This document shows positions 18,138 through 27,305 of a DNA stretch of 64,000 nt, piece by piece (position 1 is the first letter of the stretch; every line of letters starts with the position of its first letter). Origin of the DNA: an uncultured Saprospirales bacterium. Its GTDB lineage: Bacteria > Bacteroidota > Bacteroidia > Chitinophagales > Saprospiraceae. The stretch spans positions 104,892 through 168,891 of the forward strand of contig CALMIR010000017.1 in assembly GCA_937864265.1 (NCBI GenBank), read 5' to 3'. The notes below the pieces were generated by a model. That model worked only from the letters and a program-made list of their open reading frames with translations, was not told the DNA's origin and searched no databases. The translations under genes were made by a program, and so were the position numbers.

Positions 18138-20531
18138 CTAATTCCTTAAAGGCTTATTGGTCTGTAGCATGTGCTGAATGCGTTCCAGGGTTTTCTGTTC
18201 TCCGCAAAGACTCAGAAATGCCTCCCGTTCTACATCCAATAAATATTGTTCTGATACCTGCTGTGTTCCGGTTAGGTCGCCACCACAAAGTACCCAAGCA
18301 ATTTTATGGGCAATTTTGATGTCGTGTTCAGATGCGTAATTGCCTAGTTTTAGTTCATTTGCTGCTGCATAGAGTGCCGCCAAACCGCCGCGCCCCAATA
18401 CGGTAATATCCTCGCGTTGAATGGGCTGCACATAGTTTTCTGCCAATTCAAGTACCTTCTTTTTGGCTTCAGCAATATTGCGATCTTTGTTCATCACCAC
18501 CTGATCGCGACCCGGAATGAGGTAACCCAAATTGAAAGCCTGACTGGCAGAAGTAGCCACACTGGCCAATGCAATGGTTTTGAATTTATCAATCAAGGTG
18601 GGAATTTGGACGTCTCCTTCAAAGAAGGAATCAGAAGCCCGGAGGGCAAACTCCTTAGTACCGCCCCCGCCAGGAATCAAGCCAACCCCTACTTCAACTA
18701 GTCCGACATAAGATTCTGCGGCACACATAGCAGCATCGCAGTGCATTAGCGTCTCACAGCCCCCACCGAAAACATAGCCTTGCGTAGCTGCTACTACTGG
18801 AATAGAGGAGTAACGGCATCGCATAGTTGTTTGTTGAAACAAATTGACCGCAAAATTCAGGTCGTCGAACTCCTGCTGATAGGCCAACATGGCAATCATC
18901 ATCAGATTGGCACCTACGGAAAAGTTGGTTGCGTTGTTGCCAATCACCAAGCCTTTCCAATCGCCGTCTTCTGCTAATTGAATGGATTCGTTCAGCCCTC
19001 GAAGCACCCCTTCCCCTATAGTATTGTGCGCACTAGTGAACTCTAAGCACAAAACGCCGTCGCCAATATCATGTAGCGTAATTTCGCTATTTTTATGTAC
19101 TGGGGCTTGATTCCGGTAATTATCCAAGATAATGAAGGTATCTGAACCGGGTATGGTTTCGTATTGACCAGATTGCTGATTATAATACAATCGCCTGCCA
19201 TTTTCGCTTTTGTAAAAGCTTTCATGTCCAGCAGCAGCCATATTTTTTACCCAATCGGCGACGTTTTCACCCGCTGCCTCGGCCATCTCAAGCCCCTTTT
19301 TGATACCTACCGCATCCCAGTACTCGAATGGGCCAATGTCCCAGGCATAGCCAGCCCGCATAGCGTCGTCTATGCTATACAAGTTGTCGGAAATTTCAGG
19401 GACTCGGTTCGATACATAAGCAAAAAGCCCCAGCAATGAACGGCGTACCAGTTCAGCGCCTTTGTCATCGGCATTGAAAAAAGCCTGTACCCGTTTTTTC
19501 AAACTGTCGATTTGCTTAACAGTTTGCAAAATGGGGATATTTTCGCGTACCGGTTTTTCATATTCCAGGGTTTCCAGATTCAGAGAAGAGATGATGCTGC
19601 GGCCATTCTCGTCTTTTTCATCTGTTTTTTTATAAAAACCTTGCCCTGTTTTATTGCCGAGAAACTTATTGTCGAGCAAAAACTGCAAATACGTCGGTAC
19701 TTCAAAGGTCGCGGCTTGTTCATCATTCGGGCAATTGGCTCGAATGCCTTTGATTACATTAGCTGCGGTGTCGTGGCCTACCAAGTCGCCCAAGCGGAAG
19801 GTACCTGTTTTGGGTCTGCCCAGAGCAGGGCCTGTCAATTTGTCAACTGTATCAATTTTCAAGCCCAATTCGGTAGTCAGTTGGTATATTTTTGCCATCG
19901 CATACACGCCAACCCTATTGGCAATAAAAGCAGGGGTATCCTTGCACAAAACGGTTTGCTTGCCTAAATATATATCGCCGTAATGCATAAAGAAGTCAAC
20001 GACGTCAGAGTCGGTTTCAGGCGTTGGAATGACCTCCAGCAGGCGCATATAGCGCGGGGGATTGAAAAAATGGGTACCACAAAAATGCTTGCGGAAATCT
20101 TCCGACCGCCCTTCCAACATCATGTGTATAGGGATACCAGAAGTGTTGGAAGTGACCAAACTGCCTTTACGGCGGTATTGATCCACTTTTTCAAAAATCT
20201 GTTGTTTGATGTCTAAGCGTTCCACCACGACTTCTATCACCCAGTCACTTGCGCTAATTTTTGGAAAGTCATCTTCAAAATTTCCTACTGTGATTCGGGC
20301 GGCATAGTCATCCGAATAAAGCGCTGCGGGTTTTGATTTGATTGCTTTGGTGAGCGCGTTTTGAGCGATACTGTTACGGGCAGTGGAGGATTGCTTTAAG
20401 GAATCATCCAGACTGGGTGGTACCATATCGAGCATTAGTACTTGCAGACCTAAGTTGGCGAAGTGACAGGCTATGCCCGCTCCCATAACACCTGAGCCTA
20501 AAACGGCTACTTTTTTTATTCTTCTACTCAT
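18138..20531 (-). CDS. fadN: 3-hydroxyacyl-CoA dehydrogenase / enoyl-CoA hydratase, FadN type
   Basis: Start at 20531 (MSRRIKKVAVLGSG), which places the NAD-binding motif GSGVMGAG at the expected N-terminus; the frame extends 35 codons upstream without similarity. The 797-residue protein has the dehydrogenase domains first (about 1-460) and the crotonase-type hydratase last (about 490-700), the order of Bacillus FadN and the reverse of E. coli FadB. Both hydratase glutamates appear present (GGGCETL and LVEVGVGLIPGGGG). It performs two steps of beta-oxidation; the next step is done by the thiolase gene downstream. No acyl-CoA dehydrogenase is in the window. Confidence 0.92.
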   Translation of the reverse strand: MSRRIKKVAVLGSGVMGAGIACHFANLGLQVLMLDMVPPSLDDSLKQSSTARNSIAQNALTKAIKSKPAALYSDDYAARITVGNFEDDFPKISASDWVIEVVVERLDIKQQIFEKVDQYRRKGSLVTSNTSGIPIHMMLEGRSEDFRKHFCGTHFFNPPRYMRLLEVIPTPETDSDVVDFFMHYGDIYLGKQTVLCKDTPAFIANRVGVYAMAKIYQLTTELGLKIDTVDKLTGPALGRPKTGTFRLGDLVGHDTAANVIKGIRANCPNDEQAATFEVPTYLQFLLDNKFLGNKTGQGFYKKTDEKDENGRSIISSLNLETLEYEKPVRENIPILQTVKQIDSLKKRVQAFFNADDKGAELVRRSLLGLFAYVSNRVPEISDNLYSIDDAMRAGYAWDIGPFEYWDAVGIKKGLEMAEAAGENVADWVKNMAAAGHESFYKSENGRRLYYNQQSGQYETIPGSDTFIILDNYRNQAPVHKNSEITLHDIGDGVLCLEFTSAHNTIGEGVLRGLNESIQLAEDGDWKGLVIGNNATNFSVGANLMMIAMLAYQQEFDDLNFAVNLFQQTTMRCRYSSIPVVAATQGYVFGGGCETLMHCDAAMCAAESYVGLVEVGVGLIPGGGGTKEFALRASDSFFEGDVQIPTLIDKFKTIALASVATSASQAFNLGYLIPGRDQVVMNKDRNIAEAKKKVLELAENYVQPIQREDITVLGRGGLAALYAAANELKLGNYASEHDIKIAHKIAWVLCGGDLTGTQQVSEQYLLDVEREAFLSLCGEQKTLERIQHMLQTNKPLRN

Positions 20532-20789
20532 GAAGCAGTGGGTTGGTTGGTTTTTGACATCAAAAAAGGAACAAACAAACCTGAAATTTGGTTTTTCCTC
20601 ATTTAGCGAAAATTCGCTGATTGGGCAAAAATACAAATTCCAGTCATACCCTGAAATTTTGAAATTGATAAAAAAAAGAAATTTTTATCAGGATTTTATT
20701 TTTGTTTGATAATTTGGCGCAATTCTAAAACGTTGGTTGTACAATTATAGAACCAATCAAACACTTAATCAAAAAAATCCCTACGCAAA

Positions 20790-21482
20790 ATGCTGCAACA
20801 ACTTGTATTTTTATTTCAAGCGGAAGCTGAAGGTCTTGAACGCAGTGTGGGCACCCAAAGCCTTTTCGACATCATCGCTAAAGGCGGTTGGATGGGTATC
20901 GTCATTGTACTGGTGCTGCTTGTTCTTTCCATCATCGCCTTGTATATCTTTGTTGAACGCTATCTGACCATCCAACGGGCTGCCCGTATTGATGAAAGTT
21001 TTATGAACAACATCAGGGCTAACATTCAATCTGGCAACATACCTGGTGCAAAGGCATTGTGTCAAACGACTGATTCACCGGTTGCCAGGATGGTAGAAAA
21101 AGGCTTGCAACGAATCGGCAAACCATTGCGCGATATTGATACGGCCATCGAAAATGTGGGCAACCTGGAAGTTTTTCGTTTAGAAAAGAATCTTTCGACC
21201 TTGGCCAGTATTGCAGGTGCAGCCCCCATGATTGGATTCTTTGGTACCGTGACGGGAATGATCTTGGCCTTCTACAAAATGGCTACAGAGCAGAACGTAA
21301 CCCCTGATGTACTCGCAGGCGGTATTTACCAGGCCTTGATAACAACAGCTTTTGGCCTATTCATCGGTATCCTGGCCTTTGTGGGGTATAACATTTTAGT
21401 GGCCAACGTGGAGAAAGTGGTCTATAAAATGGAGCGCACAACGGTTGACTTCATGGATTTGCTTCAGGAACCAAGTAATTGA
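20790..21482 (+). CDS. exbB: ExbB/TolQ/MotA-family proton channel
   Basis: A 230-residue inner membrane protein with three transmembrane segments. The first is at about 35-55 (GWMGIVIVLVLLVLSIIALY). The second and third lie in the conserved MotA/ExbB block at about 140-205 (ASIAGAAPMIGFFGTVTGMI, then ITTAFGLFIGILAFVGYNIL). The product forms the proton channel that energises TonB. It opens a four-gene operon with two exbD genes and tonB. The N-terminal extension before the first membrane segment is common in Bacteroidota homologues. Confidence 0.93.
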   Translation: MLQQLVFLFQAEAEGLERSVGTQSLFDIIAKGGWMGIVIVLVLLVLSIIALYIFVERYLTIQRAARIDESFMNNIRANIQSGNIPGAKALCQTTDSPVARMVEKGLQRIGKPLRDIDTAIENVGNLEVFRLEKNLSTLASIAGAAPMIGFFGTVTGMILAFYKMATEQNVTPDVLAGGIYQALITTAFGLFIGILAFVGYNILVANVEKVVYKMERTTVDFMDLLQEPSN

Positions 21483-21524
21483 ATTGCTTGATACTAGCTA
21501 TTTGTTCAAAAATCAGGACCTTCC

Positions 21525-21923
21525 ATGGCTTTCAAAAAAAGAAACAAGGTAAGTGCGGAATTCAGTATGGCATCCTTGACGGATATCATATTCTTACTGC
21601 TCATTTTTTTCATGCTGACATCTACCTTGGTCAGGATTCAACCCTTTGACCTGCCCGTATCGGATTCTAAGACGGTGGCAGCTACTTCGTTTGTCGTTAC
21701 CCTAGAGAAAAGTGGTCGTTATACTATCAACAACAAAGAAGTATCGCCAAACGCCCTGGAGAAAGCTTTGCGTTTGGAAGCCCGTACTTCTGACAACCGC
21801 GAGAATGCTACCATTACTATTGTAGCAGAGGTAGGGACGCCTTTCGAAAATGTGGTGCGGGTCATGAAAATTGCCAATCGATTGAAGGTCAATGCCATCA
21901 TAGCCACCCAGCCAAAAACATAG
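21525..21923 (+). CDS. exbD: ExbD biopolymer transport protein, first copy
   Basis: 132 residues with a short basic N-terminus, one transmembrane helix (about 16-36, TDIIFLLLIFFMLTSTLV) carrying the essential membrane Asp of the ExbD/TolR family, and a periplasmic domain. It shares its first 36 residues almost unchanged with the following gene, but the periplasmic halves differ, so the two copies have specialised. It lies 42 bases after exbB. Confidence 0.93.
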   Translation: MAFKKRNKVSAEFSMASLTDIIFLLLIFFMLTSTLVRIQPFDLPVSDSKTVAATSFVVTLEKSGRYTINNKEVSPNALEKALRLEARTSDNRENATITIVAEVGTPFENVVRVMKIANRLKVNAIIATQPKT

Positions 21924-21927
21924 CCCT

Positions 21928-22323
21928 ATGGGAATGAAAAAAAGAAACAAAGTCAGTGCTGAATTCAGCATGGCTTCTTTAACAGATATTATCTTTTTGC
22001 TGCTGATTTTTTTTATGCTGACTTCTTCATTGGTAGCGCCTAATGCGCTCAACCTCAAGTTGCCGAGCAGTTCCAATTCGAGCCTACCGTCTTCTAGTAA
22101 AATTGACGATGTGCGCATTAGTACAGGTGGCAATTACTATTTGAATAACTCACGCAAATCAGTAGGAGAGCTAGAATCGGAATTGGCTAGAATAGCTCGC
22201 CGGAGCAGCAATCCAAGCATTACGATTTCACCAGATAAAGGCACGCCCGTTGAAGCAGTTGTGGTGGTGATGGATTTGGCCATGCGGTATAATATCAATG
22301 GGGTGTTGGCCACGGAGGAGTGA
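21928..22323 (+). CDS. exbD: ExbD biopolymer transport protein, second copy
   Basis: 131 residues with the same membrane anchor and Asp as the preceding copy (SLTDIIFLLLIFFMLTSSLV) but a different periplasmic domain with a Ser/Asn-rich linker. The gap to the first copy is 4 bases, consistent with translational coupling. The start could also be the ATG two codons later. Tandem exbD pairs are usual in Bacteroidota TonB operons. Confidence 0.92.
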   Translation: MGMKKRNKVSAEFSMASLTDIIFLLLIFFMLTSSLVAPNALNLKLPSSSNSSLPSSSKIDDVRISTGGNYYLNNSRKSVGELESELARIARRSSNPSITISPDKGTPVEAVVVVMDLAMRYNINGVLATEE

Positions 22324-22493
22324 TCAAGAATTTGAAGACTTGAATGTTCGATCGGGTAGGGGAAAGATTGGAGGGTTTTGCCCTTTAATTTTGGCGAAGA
22401 ATCGTTAAAAAATAGCTAAAACCTTTCTGAAAGGGAATGAATCTGACCTTGGTGGCGTTTTTCATTTATTGAGACTACAAAAACTCTATTATT

Positions 22494-23384
22494 ATGAGTA
22501 CCAGAACAGTAAGCGTAGAAGAGGAAAAAAATAAAAAGCGGGGTATGATGATCAGCATCGCGATGCACGTTGCATTGCTCATGCTGGCAATACTTCCGAT
22601 GCTTACCTTTCCAGATCCTCCTCCTGGTCAGGAGGGGATTTTAGTCAATTTAGGCTTGCCTGATCAAGGGCAGGGCGATGAAAACGCGGGGCCTGCGGAA
22701 CCTCAAGTAGCCGAAGAATCTGAAACAGAAGCGGAGCAGGAAGAAGTAGAACCTGTCAAGGAGTCACCAAAAGCAGAGACCAAACCAGAAGATACTAAAA
22801 AAGAAGTAGTGACTTCGGAAGACCCCAATGCCATCAAGCTGAAAAAAGAGAAAGAGCGGAAGGAAAAAGAAAAGCAGGATGCGCTGGAAAAACAAAAGCG
22901 GGAAGCCGCTGAAGCCGAACGCAGAAAGCAGGAAGCAGAAGCCAAAGCCAAAGCAGAAAAAGCCCAAAAAGAGTCAGATGCGAAAAACTTTGGAGAGAGC
23001 CTGGGATTGGAAGGCCTGGGCAAGGGCAAGGGCAATACCGGTAAGGATGGCAACCAAGGAGACCCCAACGGCGATCCAAATTCTGATATTTTAACAGGCA
23101 TTAGCACTGGCTCTGGCATGGTGGGTGATGGCTTGGGGAGCAGAGGTGTGAGCAAATCGCACAAACCCACCGATAATTCTAATGAGCAGGGCACTGTTGT
23201 AGTTCGAGTGTGTGTCGATCGATCCGGAAATGTCATCGAAGCGGAATGGACTCAGAAAGGGTCTTCTGCGGTATCTACGCGACTCAAAAATATTGCGATC
23301 AGCAGCGCCAAGCAGTGGAAGTTCAAGCCTGGCGATGTGGACAAGCAATGCGGTACGATTACCTATAATTTCAAGACGCAATAA
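22494..23384 (+). CDS. tonB: TonB-family energy transducer
   Basis: 296 residues: one N-terminal membrane anchor (about 17-40, MMISIAMHVALLMLAILPML), a long periplasmic linker made of acidic and Lys/Glu/Ala-rich stretches (about 65-165) and Gly/Asn-rich sequence, and a C-terminal TonB/TolA-like domain (GTVVVRVCVDRSGNV ... AKQWKFKPG). It transmits energy from the ExbBD complex to outer membrane receptors. The classical proline-rich linker is replaced by the charged one. The 170-base gap to exbD suggests it could also have its own promoter. Confidence 0.9.
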   Translation: MSTRTVSVEEEKNKKRGMMISIAMHVALLMLAILPMLTFPDPPPGQEGILVNLGLPDQGQGDENAGPAEPQVAEESETEAEQEEVEPVKESPKAETKPEDTKKEVVTSEDPNAIKLKKEKERKEKEKQDALEKQKREAAEAERRKQEAEAKAKAEKAQKESDAKNFGESLGLEGLGKGKGNTGKDGNQGDPNGDPNSDILTGISTGSGMVGDGLGSRGVSKSHKPTDNSNEQGTVVVRVCVDRSGNVIEAEWTQKGSSAVSTRLKNIAISSAKQWKFKPGDVDKQCGTITYNFKTQ

Positions 23385-23449
23385 AGAGATTTCAATTGTC
23401 AGGTATTTCTGAATGTCCTGGCAATGGTACAAGCACTAAATCGGCGATG

Positions 23450-23478
23450 AAGAGGTTTGGAATTTTTCCAAACCTCTT
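23450..23478. terminator. Hairpin after the TonB operon
   Basis: The arms aagaggtttggaa and ttccaaacctctt pair perfectly around a 3-base loop between convergent genes. The following T run is short. Confidence 0.65.
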
Positions 23479-23513
23479 TGCATTAAGTACAGTGCTATCA
23501 AAAAAAACGTTTG

Positions 23514-24344
23514 TCAATCGTACAAGGCAGAGGTCCAAATAGTAATGGACTGTTCTGCCTCTGAGGTAACTACTGGTAAATCAGCAGGAACGATACCGTC
23601 GGACAGAATCTCGTGCTTAAATCCTTTAAAAAAATGCAAGTCCATAGCCCAATTTGGGCCGTTGTGATGGCTGAAATAGGTATCTATCACCCGATAGACT
23701 CGGTCAAAAGAAAACCAATTATCTGCATCAAAGCGATACCACCAGAGGGCAAAAGCGTAAGAAGCCGCTCCTGCTGAATTGGAATAAGTATCTATAAAAC
23801 GCAGGCGTGCATTTTCTCCCAGCAAACGGCTGGCACTTCTATTAGCGGCACTGTCGTTTCCGCCTAGAATTTCCAGGCAAATTTTTTCCAATTGCTCTAC
23901 CACATGGTGCTTGAAATTCGTTTCATTGCGGGTGATGTTTCGATAGGTTTCGGCATCTTCAATAAAACTGGTGTAATAGGTCAGTTTCCAGTTTTCCTCC
24001 GAAATGATATTTTGCTCGTACATGGCCGTTCTGAAAGCCTCGGCAGATGGGGTGCTAAATGCGCGGATCATATCATCGAATTTATTTTGTCCTAAGCCAG
24101 GGATGCCTTTAAGTTCATCCAGCGATTGAAAGTGTTGACGGGGCAAGGTCAGTCGTTTTTCAATAATACGCTGAGCCACCACAGTACCTATAGAATAATC
24201 TTCCCAATTGTCGGGGTCTTGCGGGTTTTCCGGGTTGGCGACACCATCGCCTGTGATTGATTCTGGGCTGCGAGCTTGGTTTAGAAAGGCCAGGACGCGG
24301 TCGGCTATCCATTGCGCAATCCCTGATGTATTGATGCTTTCCAT
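23514..24344 (-). CDS. Hypothetical protein with a helix-hairpin-helix-like segment
   Basis: I prefer the ATG at 24344 (MESINTSGIAQ), giving 276 residues; the open frame begins 43 codons earlier with a hydrophobic stretch that could be a membrane segment, so the longer form cannot be excluded. Residues about 63-96 resemble a helix-hairpin-helix (FQSLDELKGIPGLGQNKFDD), the type that binds DNA backbone or forms ComEA-like contacts. The remainder is helical, with many Trp and Tyr near the C-terminus. No catalytic motif is visible and I do not recognise the family. Confidence 0.6.
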   Translation of the reverse strand: MESINTSGIAQWIADRVLAFLNQARSPESITGDGVANPENPQDPDNWEDYSIGTVVAQRIIEKRLTLPRQHFQSLDELKGIPGLGQNKFDDMIRAFSTPSAEAFRTAMYEQNIISEENWKLTYYTSFIEDAETYRNITRNETNFKHHVVEQLEKICLEILGGNDSAANRSASRLLGENARLRFIDTYSNSAGAASYAFALWWYRFDADNWFSFDRVYRVIDTYFSHHNGPNWAMDLHFFKGFKHEILSDGIVPADLPVVTSEAEQSITIWTSALYD

Positions 24345-24588
24345 GCTTGATTTGGATTTCAAAAGCAGCAAGGTAAGTGGTATTTTGAAAATTCGAATCC
24401 AAAACCAGGTTAAGTTATAGTTAAGTTGTAGGAATGCTGCACCCTGTTCCAAACGGAGCTGATAAATCGCCATCGGTGAAATTTTTAGAAAAAAATTGGG
24501 CGAGTCATAGGGGGGGCAGAAGAAATCAGTGTCTGGTAAAGTAGATGACAGAATTTATTTGAAGCAGCTTTCTAAATATTGGGTTAAT

Positions 24589-25269
24589 ATGAATCTACAA
24601 GCTACCACGTCTTTTCTCGATCAATTTCCTTTGTTTTCCGTACTGTCGCCAACAGATAAAGAAGCTTTGGCGGGTATGATGGAATATGTGATCAAACCTA
24701 AATATACTTTCATATACATGCCGGGAGATGATTCTGAGGAAATCTATTTTCTGGCCAAAGGCTCTGTGAAAATAGGCACACACTCCAGCGACGGCAAAGA
24801 AATCATCAAATCATTGGTGCATCCAACTGCCATGTTTGGAGAAATGGGGTTGGTAGGCGAGCAAAGCCGTTCCGATTTTGCGCAAGCGCTGAAAGAAGAT
24901 GTACACATGTATGTTCTCAAAGTGGCAGATATGAACAAATTCATGCGCACAAATTTCGATTTGTGTGCCAGTGTGATGAATTTATTCGGAGGGCGTTTGT
25001 TGAAGGCCGAGAATAAGCTGGAATCCCTGATTTTCAAAGATGCTCGCACCAGAATCATCGACTTTATCAAAGATTCTGTCAACAATAGAGGCCGCAGAAT
25101 CGGTTATGAAATGTTGTTGAAACATTCGTTGACCCATCAAGATATTGCGAATATCACCTGCACTTCTCGTCAAACCGTTACGCTGGTCTTAAACGAATTG
25201 AAAAAATCTGACTTGATCTATTTTAACCGGGGAAAAATCCTGGTCAGAGATATAGCCAAATTGGCATAA
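24589..25269 (+). CDS. Crp/Fnr-family transcriptional regulator
   Basis: 226 residues when started at the ATG at 24589 (MNLQATTSFLDQFPLF); a GTG at 24529 would add 20 residues without family similarity. Residues about 10-125 form a cyclic-nucleotide-binding-like beta-roll (IYFLAKGSVKIG, AMFGEMGLVGEQ). Residues about 150-220 contain a Crp-type winged helix-turn-helix (LTHQDIANITCTSRQTVTLV). No cysteine cluster typical of oxygen-sensing FNR is present in the N-terminus. The effector and targets are unknown. Confidence 0.88.
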   Translation: MNLQATTSFLDQFPLFSVLSPTDKEALAGMMEYVIKPKYTFIYMPGDDSEEIYFLAKGSVKIGTHSSDGKEIIKSLVHPTAMFGEMGLVGEQSRSDFAQALKEDVHMYVLKVADMNKFMRTNFDLCASVMNLFGGRLLKAENKLESLIFKDARTRIIDFIKDSVNNRGRRIGYEMLLKHSLTHQDIANITCTSRQTVTLVLNELKKSDLIYFNRGKILVRDIAKLA

Positions 25270-25426
25270 ATTTTAGGCATCTGTTTTTCAGAAAAGCTTG
25301 AGATTCTGTCAATGTATAGTTCCTCTTTTAGCCACCATTGTTGAAGTCGCCACATTATCAAATATTTTACCCTAAAAACCATAAAGGGCAATTGGTCTTG
25401 GCACACTTCTTCATTTTGGTGGCTTT

Positions 25427-26071
25427 TTATTTTGTAGCTGTAAGGCGTTCGCTCCAACCCACTGGATCCTTACTCCATATTTCCAGCGTAGCCAGGTTGT
25501 CAGCTTCGATATAGTTGCTATTAATAGCTTCATGCAGCAAGCTAGGATAATCACAAAGGGTATCCAAATGGCAATTTGATGTTTCAAAGGCAGCCAATGC
25601 CTCTGGAAAACCATAAGTAAAAATGGCTAAAACGCCCGCTATCTGTGCCCCAGCTTCCCGTAGGGCTTCTACTGCCGCCAAAGAACTACCTCCAGTAGAA
25701 ATCAAATCTTCGATGACCAATACCCGGCTTTTTGAAGGCAATTCACCCTCGATTTGGTTTTGTCGGCCATGGGCTTTGGCGCTGGATCGGACATACACAA
25801 AAGGCAAATCCAAAGCGCTAGCTAGGAGGACGCCGTGCGCTATACCTGCCGTTGCAACGCCTGCTATCGTATCAAATGGTGCAAACGACTTACTTTTCTC
25901 CACAAAGGCATTTGTAATAAAGCGACGCACCTCCGGATAAGATAAAATGACCCTGTTATCGCAATAAATAGGCGATTTTCTACCCGAAGCCCAAATAAAA
26001 GGTTTTTGAGGACTGAGTTTTATTGCATTAATTTGCAAAAGCTTTTCGGCTACAGCAGCGGCTATTTCCAT
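25427..26071 (-). CDS. pyrE: Orotate phosphoribosyltransferase
   Basis: Start at 26071 (MEIAAAVAEKLLQINA), giving 214 residues, normal for PyrE. The PRPP-binding motif is VLVIEDLISTGGSS (about 117-130), and the catalytic flexible loop KAHGRQNQIEG with Lys, His and Gly is at about 99-109. It converts orotate and PRPP to OMP in pyrimidine synthesis. It is divergent from a Nudix gene with only 36 bases between the starts, so the promoters overlap. Confidence 0.94.
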   Translation of the reverse strand: MEIAAAVAEKLLQINAIKLSPQKPFIWASGRKSPIYCDNRVILSYPEVRRFITNAFVEKSKSFAPFDTIAGVATAGIAHGVLLASALDLPFVYVRSSAKAHGRQNQIEGELPSKSRVLVIEDLISTGGSSLAAVEALREAGAQIAGVLAIFTYGFPEALAAFETSNCHLDTLCDYPSLLHEAINSNYIEADNLATLEIWSKDPVGWSERLTATK

Positions 26072-26107
26072 AATTCCTTGTTTTAAGACTAAAAAAGTTG
26101 ACGGCAA

Positions 26108-26740
26108 ATGTATAAAATCTATACCAACAACAAACCGTTTAATCTCTGCCAGTCAAGCGACCAGATGCAGACCTTGTCGGCTGATGAAAAACACCTGATT
26201 GCCAGATATACTGGCCAACCCAGAACGTTGTTGAACTATATTGATTTATTAGAAAAAAATAAAAGGGTAGAGGAAGTTACGCTGCTGAGTGATGATGTGG
26301 AAACCTTGCTATACGACTTTGCTCGCAATTATACGTTGATTGAGGCCGCAGGAGGAATTGTTTACGGGCCAAATCAGCAGGTATTGTTGATCTATCGGAT
26401 GGGGTATTGGGATTTGCCCAAAGGAAAAATTGAGCCAGGAGAATCGGCAGAAGAGGCTGCCATTAGAGAAGTAGAAGAAGAAACCGGACTTACCCATTTG
26501 ACGGTAGAGGACTTAGCTTGCCAAACGTATCACACTTATCGAACGAAGAGTAAACAGCGTATCCTCAAATTGACCCATTGGTTTCGAATGCACGCAGCTG
26601 GGGGGATACTGGTGCCGCAAACCGAAGAACAAATCGAAAAAGCGGAGTGGGTGGATCTAGAAACTTTTTTGCAAAAAGAGCCTACCATATATAACAGCAT
26701 CAAAGCCGTATTGGAACACGAATTGCAGCTAAAAATTTGA
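26108..26740 (+). CDS. Nudix hydrolase
   Basis: 210 residues with a complete Nudix box at about 106-128 (GKIEPGESAEEAAIREVEEE), matching GX5EX7REUXEEXGU. The N-terminal 75 residues are an extra helical domain. The family hydrolyses nucleoside diphosphates linked to other groups; the specific substrate is not readable. It is divergently paired with pyrE, which hints at a role in nucleotide housekeeping. Confidence 0.9.
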   Translation: MYKIYTNNKPFNLCQSSDQMQTLSADEKHLIARYTGQPRTLLNYIDLLEKNKRVEEVTLLSDDVETLLYDFARNYTLIEAAGGIVYGPNQQVLLIYRMGYWDLPKGKIEPGESAEEAAIREVEEETGLTHLTVEDLACQTYHTYRTKSKQRILKLTHWFRMHAAGGILVPQTEEQIEKAEWVDLETFLQKEPTIYNSIKAVLEHELQLKI

Positions 26741-26783
26741 AAATAAAAAAAGGGCAATTAGTGTAGAGCTTACAATATTTGGC

Positions 26784-26791
26784 TATATTTG
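26784..26791 (+). promoter_or_regulatory. -7 promoter element of the small secreted protein gene
   Basis: TATATTTG matches TAnnTTTG and lies 40 bases before the ATG. No TTTG at the right distance was found. Confidence 0.35.
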
Positions 26792-26831
26792 CTGCCGCAT
26801 CCCGTGAACTTACTCAAAACATGATACAGCC

Positions 26832-27194
26832 ATGCAGCGGAAATTTCTTTTTCTTTTCTTTTTGATGGTCTCTCCTTTCCTTTCTTTTTCTCAAACAGCT
26901 AATCTTTCTTCCTCCGATATGGAGTCCGGGTTTGCAGCGATCAACGAATCCTGGTCTTTGTATGCCGACGAAGAAAACAAGCTGTATTACATCGATTTTG
27001 AGACCCTTAGCGTCAACTTAAACGATATCGTCGTTAAAAACCAAGACGAAGAAATCGTCTTCAAAGACGATGTCTTCGAACTTCCAGTCAACACCATTTA
27101 CGAATTGAACCTGAGTCAATTCCAAGCAGGGACTTACTACATCGAATTGCGTGCTTTCACTGGCATTATCAGAAAGACGCTGACCCTGAAATAG
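26832..27194 (+). CDS. Small secreted protein made mostly of a sorting-domain-like beta sandwich
   Basis: 120 residues with a strong signal peptide (RKFLFLFFLMVSPFLSFSQ, cleavage after about residue 21). The mature part resembles DUF3244 or an isolated T9SS-type C-terminal domain: strands around EIVFKDDVFELP, IYELNLSQFQAGTYYIELRA, ending in a Lys-terminated strand (RKTLTLK). There is no cargo domain in front of it. Role unknown; it may be a small surface protein or a stand-alone sorting-like module. Confidence 0.7.
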   Translation: MQRKFLFLFFLMVSPFLSFSQTANLSSSDMESGFAAINESWSLYADEENKLYYIDFETLSVNLNDIVVKNQDEEIVFKDDVFELPVNTIYELNLSQFQAGTYYIELRAFTGIIRKTLTLK

Positions 27195-27305
27195 TTTTAT
27201 TGCTTTCCATTCCATTTCGCCTTAACACTTTGTAGATTATTTGTTGTTCTCTAGCAATAGAGCAAGGGCTGTTTCGTTTTGTTGAAATAAAGAAGCCTTA
27301 ACAAA

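Noticed and set aside
22703..23236. 177-codon minus-strand frame, Ser/Phe-rich
   Set aside because: Shadow of the Lys/Glu-rich linker of the TonB gene.
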